The position numbers and the translations under genes were made by a program. The notes beneath the pieces are model-generated. The model made no database searches. It saw only the letters and a program-made list of their open reading frames with translations, and was not told the DNA's origin. From Microbacterium luteum (GTDB lineage Bacteria > Actinomycetota > Actinomycetes > Actinomycetales > Microbacteriaceae), in contig NZ_CP063814.1 in NCBI RefSeq assembly GCF_015277875.1, forward strand, positions 682,001 through 746,000: a stretch of 64,000 nucleotides of DNA. Reading direction: 5' to 3'. Positions 43,320 through 51,791 of the stretch are shown piece after piece. Every line of letters starts with the position of its first letter. Within the stretch, counting starts at the first letter, position 1.

Positions 43320-45042
43320 ACCTGCCGCCGAACAGGCGACGCTGCGTCCCGACGACCACGCCGACGCGCCGAGCAGCGGCTCGGACCCGGTGCAGCCGGC
43401 TCTCGGCCCGGTCGGATGGATGCGCTGGGGCTGGCGTCAGCTGACCTCGATGCGCACAGCGCTGGTGCTGCTGCTCCTTCTCGCGATCGCGGCCGTTCCC
43501 GGCTCCCTCGTGCCGCAGCGCAGCGCGGATCCGAACGGCGTCACGCAGTACTACGCCGACAATCCCGACCTCGCGCCGATCCTCGACAACTTGAGCATGT
43601 TCGACGTCTACACGTCGCCCTGGTTCTCGGCGATCTACATCCTGCTGTTCATCTCCCTCATCGGTTGCGTGATCCCGCGTACCCGGCACCACGCGAAGGC
43701 GCTCCGGGCCAAGCCGCCGCGCACGCCCGCCCGGCTGTCGCGCCTCGACGACCATCGCACCGCATCCGTGCCCGTCCCGGCGGGCGCGGACACCGCCGCG
43801 GCGGCCGACGAAGCCGTCTCGCTCGCCGAGGCGCAGCTGCGGCGCTCGGGCTATCGCGTCGAGCGCTACGACGCGCGGGGGCGCCTGTCGGTGTCGGCCG
43901 AGCGCGGCTACGCCCGCGAGACCGGCAACCTCGTCTTCCACGGTGCGCTCGTCGGCGTGCTGATCGCCGTGGGGGTCGGCGGCGGATTCACCTACACCGG
44001 CCAGAGCGTCATCGTCGAAGACGACACGTTCGTCAACACCATGCTCGACTACGCCTCCTTCAACCCGGGGCGTTTCGTCGACACCGACGGTCTGTCGCCC
44101 TATGCGCTCACGCTCGACGAGTTCGAGGTGACCTACGAGCCGGCAGGGTCCACGGCCGCCGGTCAGGCGGGGGATTTCTCGGCGAACCTCACGGTCCGGA
44201 ACGCCGATGACACATCCGCGGAGTCGGTGCGCGTGAACCATCCCGTCGACATCGACGGCGATCGCGTCTACCTGATGGGCAACGGCTACGCCCCGACGAT
44301 CACGGTGCGCGACGCCGACGGCGAGATCGTCTTCTCCGAGTCCGTTCCCTTCCTGCCGCAGGACACCAACATGACCTCGCTCGGCGTGATCAAGGTGCCC
44401 GATGGACTGCCCGATCAGCTGGGCATGACCGCGTTCTTCTATCCGACGCAGTTCGAGCTGCCCTCCGGCGCGTTCACCTCGGCGTATCCCGCCCTGGTGA
44501 ATCCCGTCATGACGATCAACGTCTACGCCGGCGACCTCGGCATCGACGACGGCACGCCTCGGTCGGTGTACACGCTCGACCCGACCGACATGACCCAGCT
44601 CGCCGGGCGCGGCGTCGACGAGCCGGCGCTCGAGCTCGCCCCCGGCGACACCGCGCAGCTGCCGGACGGCCTCGGCACCGTCACGTTCGAGAACGAGTCG
44701 CCCGCCGGGGCAGAGGGCTACGAGGAATCGGTCAAGCGCTTCGTCTCACTCTCCATCCACCGTGACGTCGGCGCGCCGTGGGTGCTCGCGTTCGCCGTGC
44801 TCGCCACCCTCGGTCTGCTCGCCGGACTGTTCGTGCCGCGCCGTCGCATGTGGGTCACCGCGACCGCCCGCGACGGGTCCGTCGATCTCGAGTACGCGGG
44901 CCTCGCCCGCGGCGAGGACCCGACCCTCGCCGCCGCCGTCGACAAGCTCGCCGCGTCGCACGAGGCCGCGGTGCGCGAGCGGGTGTCCGCCGAGCGGACG
45001 GACGCGGCCGCATCCACCCCCGACACGCCGAAAGTAGACTGA
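43300..45042 (+). CDS. resB: ResB-family cytochrome c maturation protein
   Basis: A 580-residue component of the System II haem exporter-lyase. A cytoplasmic N-terminus of about 45 residues is followed by membrane segments near residues 50-70 and 105-120, another near 210, a large external domain and a last helix near residue 490. PGSLVPQRSADPNGVTQYYA is the conserved early external segment. It works with CcsB to deliver haem to apocytochrome c outside. The GTG start lies inside the ccdA gene. Its TGA stop forms part of the putative ccsB promoter hexamer. Confidence 0.93.
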   Translation: MSRSRSEPAAEQATLRPDDHADAPSSGSDPVQPALGPVGWMRWGWRQLTSMRTALVLLLLLAIAAVPGSLVPQRSADPNGVTQYYADNPDLAPILDNLSMFDVYTSPWFSAIYILLFISLIGCVIPRTRHHAKALRAKPPRTPARLSRLDDHRTASVPVPAGADTAAAADEAVSLAEAQLRRSGYRVERYDARGRLSVSAERGYARETGNLVFHGALVGVLIAVGVGGGFTYTGQSVIVEDDTFVNTMLDYASFNPGRFVDTDGLSPYALTLDEFEVTYEPAGSTAAGQAGDFSANLTVRNADDTSAESVRVNHPVDIDGDRVYLMGNGYAPTITVRDADGEIVFSESVPFLPQDTNMTSLGVIKVPDGLPDQLGMTAFFYPTQFELPSGAFTSAYPALVNPVMTINVYAGDLGIDDGTPRSVYTLDPTDMTQLAGRGVDEPALELAPGDTAQLPDGLGTVTFENESPAGAEGYEESVKRFVSLSIHRDVGAPWVLAFAVLATLGLLAGLFVPRRRMWVTATARDGSVDLEYAGLARGEDPTLAAAVDKLAASHEAAVRERVSAERTDAAASTPDTPKVD

Positions 45043-45046
45043 CGCC
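45035..45046 (+). promoter_or_regulatory. -10 element (TAGACT) for ccsB, overlapping the resB stop
   Basis: TAGACT ends six bases before ATG 45047 and its last T is the first base of the resB stop codon TGA, so ccsB may have its own leaderless transcript inside the operon. Confidence 0.45.
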
Positions 45047-46072
45047 ATGACCGACACCCTCTCGCTCGACGACGTCTCGGTGCTGCTGGTCTGGACCGCC
45101 ATCGCGGTGTACGCCCTCGCGTTCGTCGCCTACGCGATCGATCTCGCCCGACGCTCCGCGCTCGCCGTGGAGGCGAAGGATGCGCGCGCACGCGACCGCG
45201 AGCTCGTCGCCGCGGGCGGGGAGAGCATCACCGATGTCACCGCGCGGGAGCGCCGTGCCGGGGCGGAGATCGCGTCAGCGCCGGGCGCGCGCCCGCGCCT
45301 TTTGTGGGCGCGCATCGGAACCTCGCTGACGGTGCTGGCGTTCCTGTTCCACCTGGGCGCGACGGTGCTGCGCGGAATCGCGGCCGAGCGCGTGCCGTGG
45401 TCGAACATGTACGAGTTCGCCATGACGGGCCTGCTGCTGGTCGTGGCGGTGTACCTCGGCGTGCTCTTCCGGTACGACCTGCGCTTCCTCGGCACCTTCA
45501 TCACCGGCCTCGTGGTCGTGCTGCTCGGGGGAGCGACGCTGTCGTTCTACGTCGAGGTGGTTCCGCTCATGGATCCCCTCAAGTCGGTGTGGCTCGTCAT
45601 CCACGTGTTCGTCGCCTCGCTCGGCACCGCCCTGTTCGCGCTGGCCTTCGGTCTGTCGGTCGCGCAGCTGCTGCAGGCCCGCCGCGAGCGCAAGGTCGCC
45701 GAAGCGGCCGACGGCGCCGTCGTGCGCACGGGGCCCGGCTTCCTGCGCACGCTGCCGAGCGCGGACGCCCTGGAATCGCTGGCCTACCGCTTCGCGATCA
45801 TCGGATTCATCTTCTGGACCTTCACCCTCATCGCCGGTGCGATCTGGGCGAACGACGCGTGGGGCCGCTATTGGGGGTTCGACACCAAGGAGGTGTGGAC
45901 CTTCGTCATCTGGGTGCTCTACGCCGGATACATCCACGCCCGCGCCACGCGCGGCTGGCGCGGCACGCGGTCGGCGTGGCTGTCGATCATCGGCTTCCTG
46001 GCGGTGCTGTTCAACTTCACCATCGTCAACATGTTCTTCAAGGGCCTGCACGCTTACAGCGGCCTCTCCTGA
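45047..46072 (+). CDS. ccsB: CcsB/CcsA haem-handling cytochrome c maturation protein
   Basis: A 341-residue membrane protein with about eight helices. The external tryptophan-rich WWD-type haem-binding loop reads WGRYWGFDTKEVWTFVIW. Conserved histidines lie in LIHVFVASLG-like and ATRGWRG-flanking segments that ligate haem. With ResB it forms the haem exporter and cytochrome c synthase. Last gene of the Res cluster. ATG 45047 is four bases after the resB stop and six after TAGACT. Confidence 0.92.
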   Translation: MTDTLSLDDVSVLLVWTAIAVYALAFVAYAIDLARRSALAVEAKDARARDRELVAAGGESITDVTARERRAGAEIASAPGARPRLLWARIGTSLTVLAFLFHLGATVLRGIAAERVPWSNMYEFAMTGLLLVVAVYLGVLFRYDLRFLGTFITGLVVVLLGGATLSFYVEVVPLMDPLKSVWLVIHVFVASLGTALFALAFGLSVAQLLQARRERKVAEAADGAVVRTGPGFLRTLPSADALESLAYRFAIIGFIFWTFTLIAGAIWANDAWGRYWGFDTKEVWTFVIWVLYAGYIHARATRGWRGTRSAWLSIIGFLAVLFNFTIVNMFFKGLHAYSGLS

Positions 46073-46114
46073 CCCCGCGCCTCGCGCCTCGCGGCCTGGC
46101 GCCCGAGAATGCGT

Positions 46115-46174
46115 GTTCACTTGCCGCTGGATGTCGCTTCGCGAGCGCTCAGCGACGTCTGGTGACAGGTGAAC
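46115..46174 (+). repeat. intergenic hairpin repeat, copy 2
   Basis: Left arm 46115-46138 and right arm 46151-46174 pair over 24 positions with a 12-base loop. One C-A mismatch and several G-U pairs arise if read on the plus strand. The outermost bases form GTTCAC and GTGAAC. The cores GCCGCTGGATGTCG and GACAGGTGAA and their spacing match the element at 20663-20720. It fills most of the 117-base gap between the converging ccsB and yhgE-type genes and could terminate ccsB. Confidence 0.65.
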
Positions 46175-46189
46175 GTCGTGGCGGGAGGG

Positions 46190-48274
46190 TCAGGCCGGAA
46201 GCGGGTGCGCCGCCGGGGCGGACCGGCGCCGCGCGACCGCGATCACGGTGGCGATGAAGGCGAGCAGCATCCACACCGTGAGGCCGACCAGGGCCGCGCC
46301 GACGCTCCCGTCGGAGGTCAGGGCGGCCACCATGCCGCTGTAGGCGGGTGCGGTCGGCATGGCCCCGGCGAGCGAGGACAGCCATCCCGGAACGGTCGAG
46401 ACGATGCCCGCGGCGACGGCGAGCACGGCCACGAGGGCGGCGATCCAGCGGCCCGCTCCGCCGAAGACGGCCACCAGCGCCTGGTTGACGCCGGCGAAGG
46501 CGATGCCCGCGACGACGCACACTCCCGCGAACACCGTCCACTCGCCGAACTCGTATGTCGCGGCGATCTGCACGACACCGGCGACGAGGAGCCCCTGCGC
46601 CGCGCCGATGGCGGCGGCGGGCGCGAGGCCCCGCAGCGCCAGCAGCGCGGAGGCCGACCGCGAGGTGAGCGCGCGAGCGGTCACGGCCTGGAGGGCGACG
46701 AAGGTGCCCAGCCCGCCGATCCACAGCGCCAGCGCCGCGAGGAGCGGAACCGCGGTGGCGCCGAACAGGTCGCTGCCGATCCCGTCGGCTTCGACCGGGT
46801 CGGCCACGACGCTCGCGAGCGTCTGGGCTTCATCGTCGGTGTACGAGGGGATCTCGTCGGCCGCGGTGTGCAGCCCCGAGGCGAGTTCGCCGGCTCCATC
46901 CGCGGTCTGATCGGAACCCGTCACGAGTGCCGTGCCACCGTCCGCGGCCTGCTGCGCGCCGTCCGCGAGCTGCTGGACGCCGTCGGCGACCTGTGCGGCC
47001 CCGGCGGAGGCCTCGTCGGCGCCGGTGCCGAGCGCGCCGGTGCCGGCCGCGATCTCGCGCACCCCCGATGCGGCCTGGCTCGCGCCGCCGGCGATGCCGC
47101 CGATGCCCGTCGCGATCTCGTCCGCGCCGGCGGCCGAGGCCTGCAGAGCCGCGGTGAGCTGCGGCCCGGCATCCTGGAACTGCGCGATGCCCGCGGCGAT
47201 CTCATCCGAGTCGTCGAGGATCTCGGTCACCGTCGGCAGCGCGGCGTTGGTCTCGTCGGACAGCGCGATGATCTCGGCGCACACCGTGCCGGTGTCGCCG
47301 GCCGCGCGGCATTCGTCGGCGAGAGCGGTGAGGGTTGCGGCCGAGCCGGTCACGAACTGCCCGATCTCCTCGCTGTTGGCGGCGACCGCGTCGGCGGCGT
47401 CGATGACGCCCTGCGGGATCTCGGGGATCTGGGCGGTGAGGTCGGCGAGCGAGGACAGGCCGTCGGCGAGGTCGGATGCGCCGGTCGAGAGCGCACTCGC
47501 ACCCCCGGCGAGGTCGTCGATCCCGTCGGCCGCCTCGTAGCCGCCGGCCGACAGGGCGGCGGCGCCGTCGGCGATCTCGCCGATGCCCGGCGCGAGGGCG
47601 GCGGCGCCGGTGGCGAGGGGCTGCGCGCCCGCCGCGAGCTGGCCCACGCCGTCGACGTACTGCGCGGTGCCGTCGGCGAGCTGGTCCGCCCCGCTGGCGA
47701 GCTGGTCGGCGCCGTCGGCGGCCTCGCCGAGCTGGTCGCCGAGGGTGGTGAACCCGAGGAAGACGTTCTCGAGGTACACCTCGGAGAGCTCCTGCCCCAT
47801 GATGGATGCCGCCGCCGACGTGATCTGCGCGGTGATCGCGTCGTCGACGACGAGGTTGTCGGGTGCCGTGGTGACCTCGATGACCGCGCGCTCAGGGTCG
47901 TCTCCGGCGGTCGAGGTCGCGGCGGCGGAGAACTCGGCGGGGATCGTCACGACCGCGGAGTAGGTGCCGTCGGCGAGGCCCGCCGCCGCGTCGTCGTCGT
48001 TCGTGATCGTCCAGTCGAGGTTGCTCGGCAGGTCGTCCGAGCCCTCCACGAGCCCCGCGGTCAGCTGGCGCCCCAGCGGCACCGTCTGATCGTCGATCGT
48101 GACCGGCTCGTCGTCGTTCACGATCGCGGCGGTCACGTTGTCGAGGCGCTCTGCCGGGTCGTAGAACGCGGCGACGAGGATCGCGCCGACGACCACCGGC
48201 AGCAGCAGGGCGCCGATGATCGTCACCCACGTGACGGGGCGACGGGTGCGGGCGCGTTCGATCGGGAGAGTCAT
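46190..48274 (-). CDS. YhgE/Pip-family membrane export protein
   Basis: A 694-residue protein of the YhgE/Pip family (ABC-2-like fold, related to phage-infection proteins and type VII accessory EsaA). One N-terminal helix (residues 16-37) is followed by an external region and five helices near the C-terminus. The external region includes long heptad-like arrays such as DGADQLASGADQLADG, between about residues 180 and 290 and again from about 370 to 460. They probably form an extended coiled or beta-helical stalk. The start overlaps the MMPL stop (ATGA). The operon suggests joint export of a lipid or other hydrophobic molecule. Confidence 0.88.
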   Translation of the reverse strand: MTLPIERARTRRPVTWVTIIGALLLPVVVGAILVAAFYDPAERLDNVTAAIVNDDEPVTIDDQTVPLGRQLTAGLVEGSDDLPSNLDWTITNDDDAAAGLADGTYSAVVTIPAEFSAAATSTAGDDPERAVIEVTTAPDNLVVDDAITAQITSAAASIMGQELSEVYLENVFLGFTTLGDQLGEAADGADQLASGADQLADGTAQYVDGVGQLAAGAQPLATGAAALAPGIGEIADGAAALSAGGYEAADGIDDLAGGASALSTGASDLADGLSSLADLTAQIPEIPQGVIDAADAVAANSEEIGQFVTGSAATLTALADECRAAGDTGTVCAEIIALSDETNAALPTVTEILDDSDEIAAGIAQFQDAGPQLTAALQASAAGADEIATGIGGIAGGASQAASGVREIAAGTGALGTGADEASAGAAQVADGVQQLADGAQQAADGGTALVTGSDQTADGAGELASGLHTAADEIPSYTDDEAQTLASVVADPVEADGIGSDLFGATAVPLLAALALWIGGLGTFVALQAVTARALTSRSASALLALRGLAPAAAIGAAQGLLVAGVVQIAATYEFGEWTVFAGVCVVAGIAFAGVNQALVAVFGGAGRWIAALVAVLAVAAGIVSTVPGWLSSLAGAMPTAPAYSGMVAALTSDGSVGAALVGLTVWMLLAFIATVIAVARRRSAPAAHPLPA

Positions 48275-51033
48275 GCGTTCACCTCGGATGCGGTGGTGCG
48301 GGCGCTGAGGGCCAGCGCCTGGACGTGGGGGCGGTGGGCGTCGGAGAGCGCAGCGAGCGCGGGGCCCTCGGTGCGGGCGGTGGCCACGACGGTGAGGGGA
48401 GCGGATGCCGCGGCGCGCGCGCCGGCGTCGCGGATCAGCGCCGCGGCCTGGTCACGCGCGGCGCGGTCGAGCCGGTCGAGGCCGTCGACCACCACCAGGC
48501 GCGCGCCGCGCAGGGCCGTGCGCAGCGCCGCGAGCGGATCGTCGGCCTCGTCGAGAAGGGCGATGCCGACGTGCGCGCGCACCCACGCGGCGCGGCCGGG
48601 GAGCAGATGGCCGGCCACGCGCAGGCGCCCGTCGGTGGGATCGAGCCGCCCCGCGACGGTGAGGGCGAACGCGCGGGCGGCGCCGGCGTCCGCGGTGACG
48701 AGCAGGGTGTCCCCGGGATCGACGCGGAACGTCGCGCCGGCGAAGACGCGGCCGGCGTCGGTGCGCACGCCGAGGTCGTCGGCGACGACGACGGCGATGG
48801 TGTTCGGCTCGGGCCAGTCCGCCAGGGCGCGCTCGCGTTCGACGGCCTCGCCCTCGATGTCGAAGTGGGGCAGGATGCGGTCCAGCCAGCGCGGCATCCA
48901 CCAGGCCTTCTCGCCGAGGAGCGCCATGACCGCCGGAACGAGCGTCATGCGCACGAGGAACGCGTCGACGGCGATGCCGACCGCGAGCCCGAGGGCGATC
49001 GGCTTGATCGAGGAGTCGCCCTCGGGTACGAACGCGGCGAAGACCGCGAACATGATCACCGCGGCGGCGGTGACCACGCGGGCCGACGAGACGAAACCGG
49101 TGCGCACGGCACCGACGGCGGTGAGCCGGTCCGCACGGCCGCCGCGGGCGCGGTGGGCGTGCACGTAGTCCTCGCGCATGCGCGAGACGAGGAACACCTG
49201 GTAGTCCATCGCGAGGCCGAACAGCACGCCCATGAGGATGATGGGCATGAAGCTGATGACGGGGCCGGTGCGCGTGACGTGCAGCGCGTCGGCGAGCCAG
49301 CCCCACTCGAACACGGCGGCCACCGCGCCGAACGACGCCGCCACCGACAGCAGGTATCCCGCGGCGGCCTTCAGCGGCACCCAGATCGAGCGGAACACGA
49401 TCGTCAGCAGGATCAGCGAGAGCCCGACGACGAAGATCCCGAACGGGATCAGCGCGGCGCCCAGGCGGTCGGAGATGTCGATGCCGACGGCGGTGAAGCC
49501 GGTCACCTTCAGATCGACGCCGTACTCCTCGAGCCATTCGTCGTGGTGGGAACGAAGCTCCCGCACGAGGTCGGCGGTGGCGGGGTCGTCGGGGGCGGTC
49601 TCGGGGATCACCTGGATGAGCCCGGTGTCAGCGGTCTCGTTGGGCGTCGCCAGCGCGATCTCCTTGACGCCGGGAACGTCTGCGATCTCGTCGGCGAGGT
49701 CCTCCATGAGCCCGAGCGGGTCGGTGGAGGTGACGATCGTGCCGGTGAGGATGAGCGGGCCGTTCTCGCCCGGTCCGAAGTACTCCGCGGTCAGGTCGTA
49801 GGTCTGCCGGGCCTCGCTCGAGGTCGGCTGCGTGCCGGCGTTCGGAAGGGCCAGGGTGAGGCTCGCGGCCGGGATCGCCATCGTGCCGAGCACGGCGACG
49901 ACCGAGACCGTGGTGACGATCGGATGCCGCGTGACGGCCCGCACCCACCGCTCGGCGAATCCGCGGCGTGGCCGGGTGCGCGCGCGGCGGGCGCGGCGGC
50001 TCGGACGGCGGCGCCATCCCACGACGCGCCCCTTCGCGAAGCCGAGGAGTGCGGGAGTGAGGGTCACCGCGACCAGGACGGCGATGGCGACGGCCACGGC
50101 CGCGGCGATCCCCATCGTGGTGAGGAAGGGGATGTTCGCGAACGACAGTCCGACCAGGGCGATGAGCACCGTCACGCCGGCGAAGACGACCGCGGAGCCG
50201 GCGGTGCCGGTCGCGCGCGCGGCGGATTCCTCGGGCTCGACGCCGGCGCGCACCTGATCCTGATGGCGCGCGACGATGAACAGGGCGTAGTCGATCCCGA
50301 CCGCGAGCCCCAGCATGATCGCGAGCATCGGCGTGGTCGACGAGATCGTGGCGAAAGCCGTGGCGACGAAGATCAGCGCGATTGCGAGTCCGACGCCGAT
50401 GAGGGCGCTCACGAGCGGGAACCACGCCACCGCGAAAGACCGGAAGGTCACGATCAGCACGAACAGGGCGATGAGCACGCCGACCGCTTCGATGGGAGAG
50501 AGTGAGGGGATCTCGGTGGAGAAGAGGTCGCCGCCGAGCACGACCTGCGCCTCGGGGAGGGCGGTCTGCAGATCGTCGGCGATCTCCTGCAGGTCCTCCT
50601 CCGTTCCCGCGGGGATGTCGGTGGCCTGACCGTCGAGCTGGAGTCGGATGATCGCCGCTTCGTCGTCGTCGGAGACGAGGCCCGAGACGTTCTCGTCGAA
50701 GGGGTCGGTGACCGCCAGCACCCCGTCGAGGTCGCCGAACGCCGACAGGGCGTCGTCGATCGCCGTGCGATACGCGTCGTCGGTGACCGCCTCCGCGTCG
50801 GGTGCCGCCACGAGCACCTGCGCGCTCGTGCCGCTGGCCTGCGGGAAGGTGCGATCCAGCTGCACGATGCCCTCCTGGGCCTCGGTGCCCGGGATCGAGA
50901 AGGAGTTGTCGGTCCCCGCCATGAAGGTCACCGCGCTCACGCCGGCCACGACCAGCAGCAGCAGCCACGTCGTGAGCACGCGCCAGGGGTGGCGGTAGGA
51001 CCAGCGTCCGAGGCTGAACAGCAGAGTGGACAC
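48271..51033 (-). CDS. MMPL/RND-type transporter with degenerate ABC-ATPase-like tail
   Basis: A 920-residue lipid or drug exporter of the MmpL class, with twelve helices in two halves and two external loops. Conserved stretches include LTTWLLLLVVAGVSAVTFMAG, GIDYALFIVARHQDQ, and in the second half GLAMDYQVFLVSRMREDYV. Residues 738-920 are not part of MMPL. GRVFAGATFRVDPGDTLLVT then GRLDPTDGRLRVAG resemble the start of an ABC ATPase, and ARLVVVDGLDRLDRAARDQ its Walker B and D-loop. However, the Walker A loop is replaced by TADAGAARAF and no signature motif is visible. The GTG start has GGAGG six bases upstream. Confidence 0.88.
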   Translation of the reverse strand: MSTLLFSLGRWSYRHPWRVLTTWLLLLVVAGVSAVTFMAGTDNSFSIPGTEAQEGIVQLDRTFPQASGTSAQVLVAAPDAEAVTDDAYRTAIDDALSAFGDLDGVLAVTDPFDENVSGLVSDDDEAAIIRLQLDGQATDIPAGTEEDLQEIADDLQTALPEAQVVLGGDLFSTEIPSLSPIEAVGVLIALFVLIVTFRSFAVAWFPLVSALIGVGLAIALIFVATAFATISSTTPMLAIMLGLAVGIDYALFIVARHQDQVRAGVEPEESAARATGTAGSAVVFAGVTVLIALVGLSFANIPFLTTMGIAAAVAVAIAVLVAVTLTPALLGFAKGRVVGWRRRPSRRARRARTRPRRGFAERWVRAVTRHPIVTTVSVVAVLGTMAIPAASLTLALPNAGTQPTSSEARQTYDLTAEYFGPGENGPLILTGTIVTSTDPLGLMEDLADEIADVPGVKEIALATPNETADTGLIQVIPETAPDDPATADLVRELRSHHDEWLEEYGVDLKVTGFTAVGIDISDRLGAALIPFGIFVVGLSLILLTIVFRSIWVPLKAAAGYLLSVAASFGAVAAVFEWGWLADALHVTRTGPVISFMPIILMGVLFGLAMDYQVFLVSRMREDYVHAHRARGGRADRLTAVGAVRTGFVSSARVVTAAAVIMFAVFAAFVPEGDSSIKPIALGLAVGIAVDAFLVRMTLVPAVMALLGEKAWWMPRWLDRILPHFDIEGEAVERERALADWPEPNTIAVVVADDLGVRTDAGRVFAGATFRVDPGDTLLVTADAGAARAFALTVAGRLDPTDGRLRVAGHLLPGRAAWVRAHVGIALLDEADDPLAALRTALRGARLVVVDGLDRLDRAARDQAAALIRDAGARAAASAPLTVVATARTEGPALAALSDAHRPHVQALALSARTTASEVNA

Positions 51034-51061
51034 ACGTCCTCCAGGCGGTCTGACGGGATTT

Positions 51062-51079
51062 GGATACATTTTTGTATCC
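51062..51079. promoter_or_regulatory. palindromic operator between MMPL and TetR genes
   Basis: GGATACA (51062-51068) and TGTATCC (51073-51079) form a perfect inverted repeat around TTTT, in the 125-base divergent region. A further half-site TGTATC lies at about 51091-51096. It is AT-rich against a GC-rich background, as expected for a TetR operator controlling both genes. Confidence 0.7.
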
Positions 51080-51158
51080 GATGCGCTTCTGTATCGTAAT
51101 GCGGAACATCGACGGCAACCTGGGCGACGCGTGTGAGAATCGGCGGGGGAGGGTCACC

Positions 51159-51791
51159 ATGAGCGATACGGCGGGACCCTCGCGACGACGCGAGGAGACC
51201 AGACGCAGACTGCTGGATGCGGCGGCGGAGGTGTTCGCCGAGGTCGGCATGGACGCGGCGTCGGTCGAGGTCATCTGCGACCGCGCGGGGTTCACGCGGG
51301 GAGCGTTCTACTCGAACTTCGCCTCCAAGGACGAGCTCTTCTTCGCCCTCGTCGGGCTGGTCGCGCAGGAACGGGTGCGATCGGTCGCCGACCGGGTCGC
51401 GGCGCTCGAGGCCGACGGTGCGCTGGACATGACCGGCGGCAACGTCGTCGAGGTCGTGAGCCGCGTGCTCGAGATCGGACCCGAGGACCGGCTCGGCGTT
51501 CTGCTGTTCAACGAGATCCGCATCCACGCGCTTCGGGCGCCGGAGCTCGCGGCGGCGTACCTCGAGCAGGACACCGCCATTCTCGACAGCGTCGCGCGAC
51601 TGGTCGATGACATCGTCGCCGGCAAGGACATCCGGTTCCGGCTCGAGCCGAGGGCGGTCGCCCGACTGCTCATGACGGTCTGGGAGTCGACGTCGGTCCG
51701 CGGGGTCATGGCGGGCCTTCCGCCCGCCGAGCTCGCCAGGCACACCGGCGAGGAGCTCGGACGCGTGGCCGCCGCGCTGATCGAGCGCTAA
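51159..51791 (+). CDS. TetR-family transcriptional regulator
   Basis: A 210-residue repressor. The helix-turn-helix is at the N-terminus: RRLLDAAAEVFAEVGMDAAS, then CDRAGFTRGAFYSNFASKDEL. The C-terminal ligand domain is helical and not assignable to a ligand. I chose ATG 51159, preceded by GGGGAGGG; the frame is open upstream to 51060 but that stretch covers the operator and is not TetR-like. It probably represses the divergent MMPL-YhgE operon and itself. It overlaps menC by four bases at the 3' end. Confidence 0.9.
   Translation: MSDTAGPSRRREETRRRLLDAAAEVFAEVGMDAASVEVICDRAGFTRGAFYSNFASKDELFFALVGLVAQERVRSVADRVAALEADGALDMTGGNVVEVVSRVLEIGPEDRLGVLLFNEIRIHALRAPELAAAYLEQDTAILDSVARLVDDIVAGKDIRFRLEPRAVARLLMTVWESTSVRGVMAGLPPAELARHTGEELGRVAAALIER

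Noticed and set aside
47020..47720. Apparent DNA repeats in the YhgE-type gene
   Set aside because: They reflect protein-level heptad-like repeats with varied codons, not a DNA repeat array or CRISPR.
46169..49168. Very long open frame on the plus strand opposite the YhgE and MMPL genes
   Set aside because: High-GC antisense frame: the minus-strand proteins have clear families, and this translation is Arg/Gly-rich with no recognisable fold.
51060..51158. Longer TetR start at 51060
   Set aside because: The extension covers the palindromic operator and the sequence is not TetR-like; ATG 51159 has a good ribosome-binding site.
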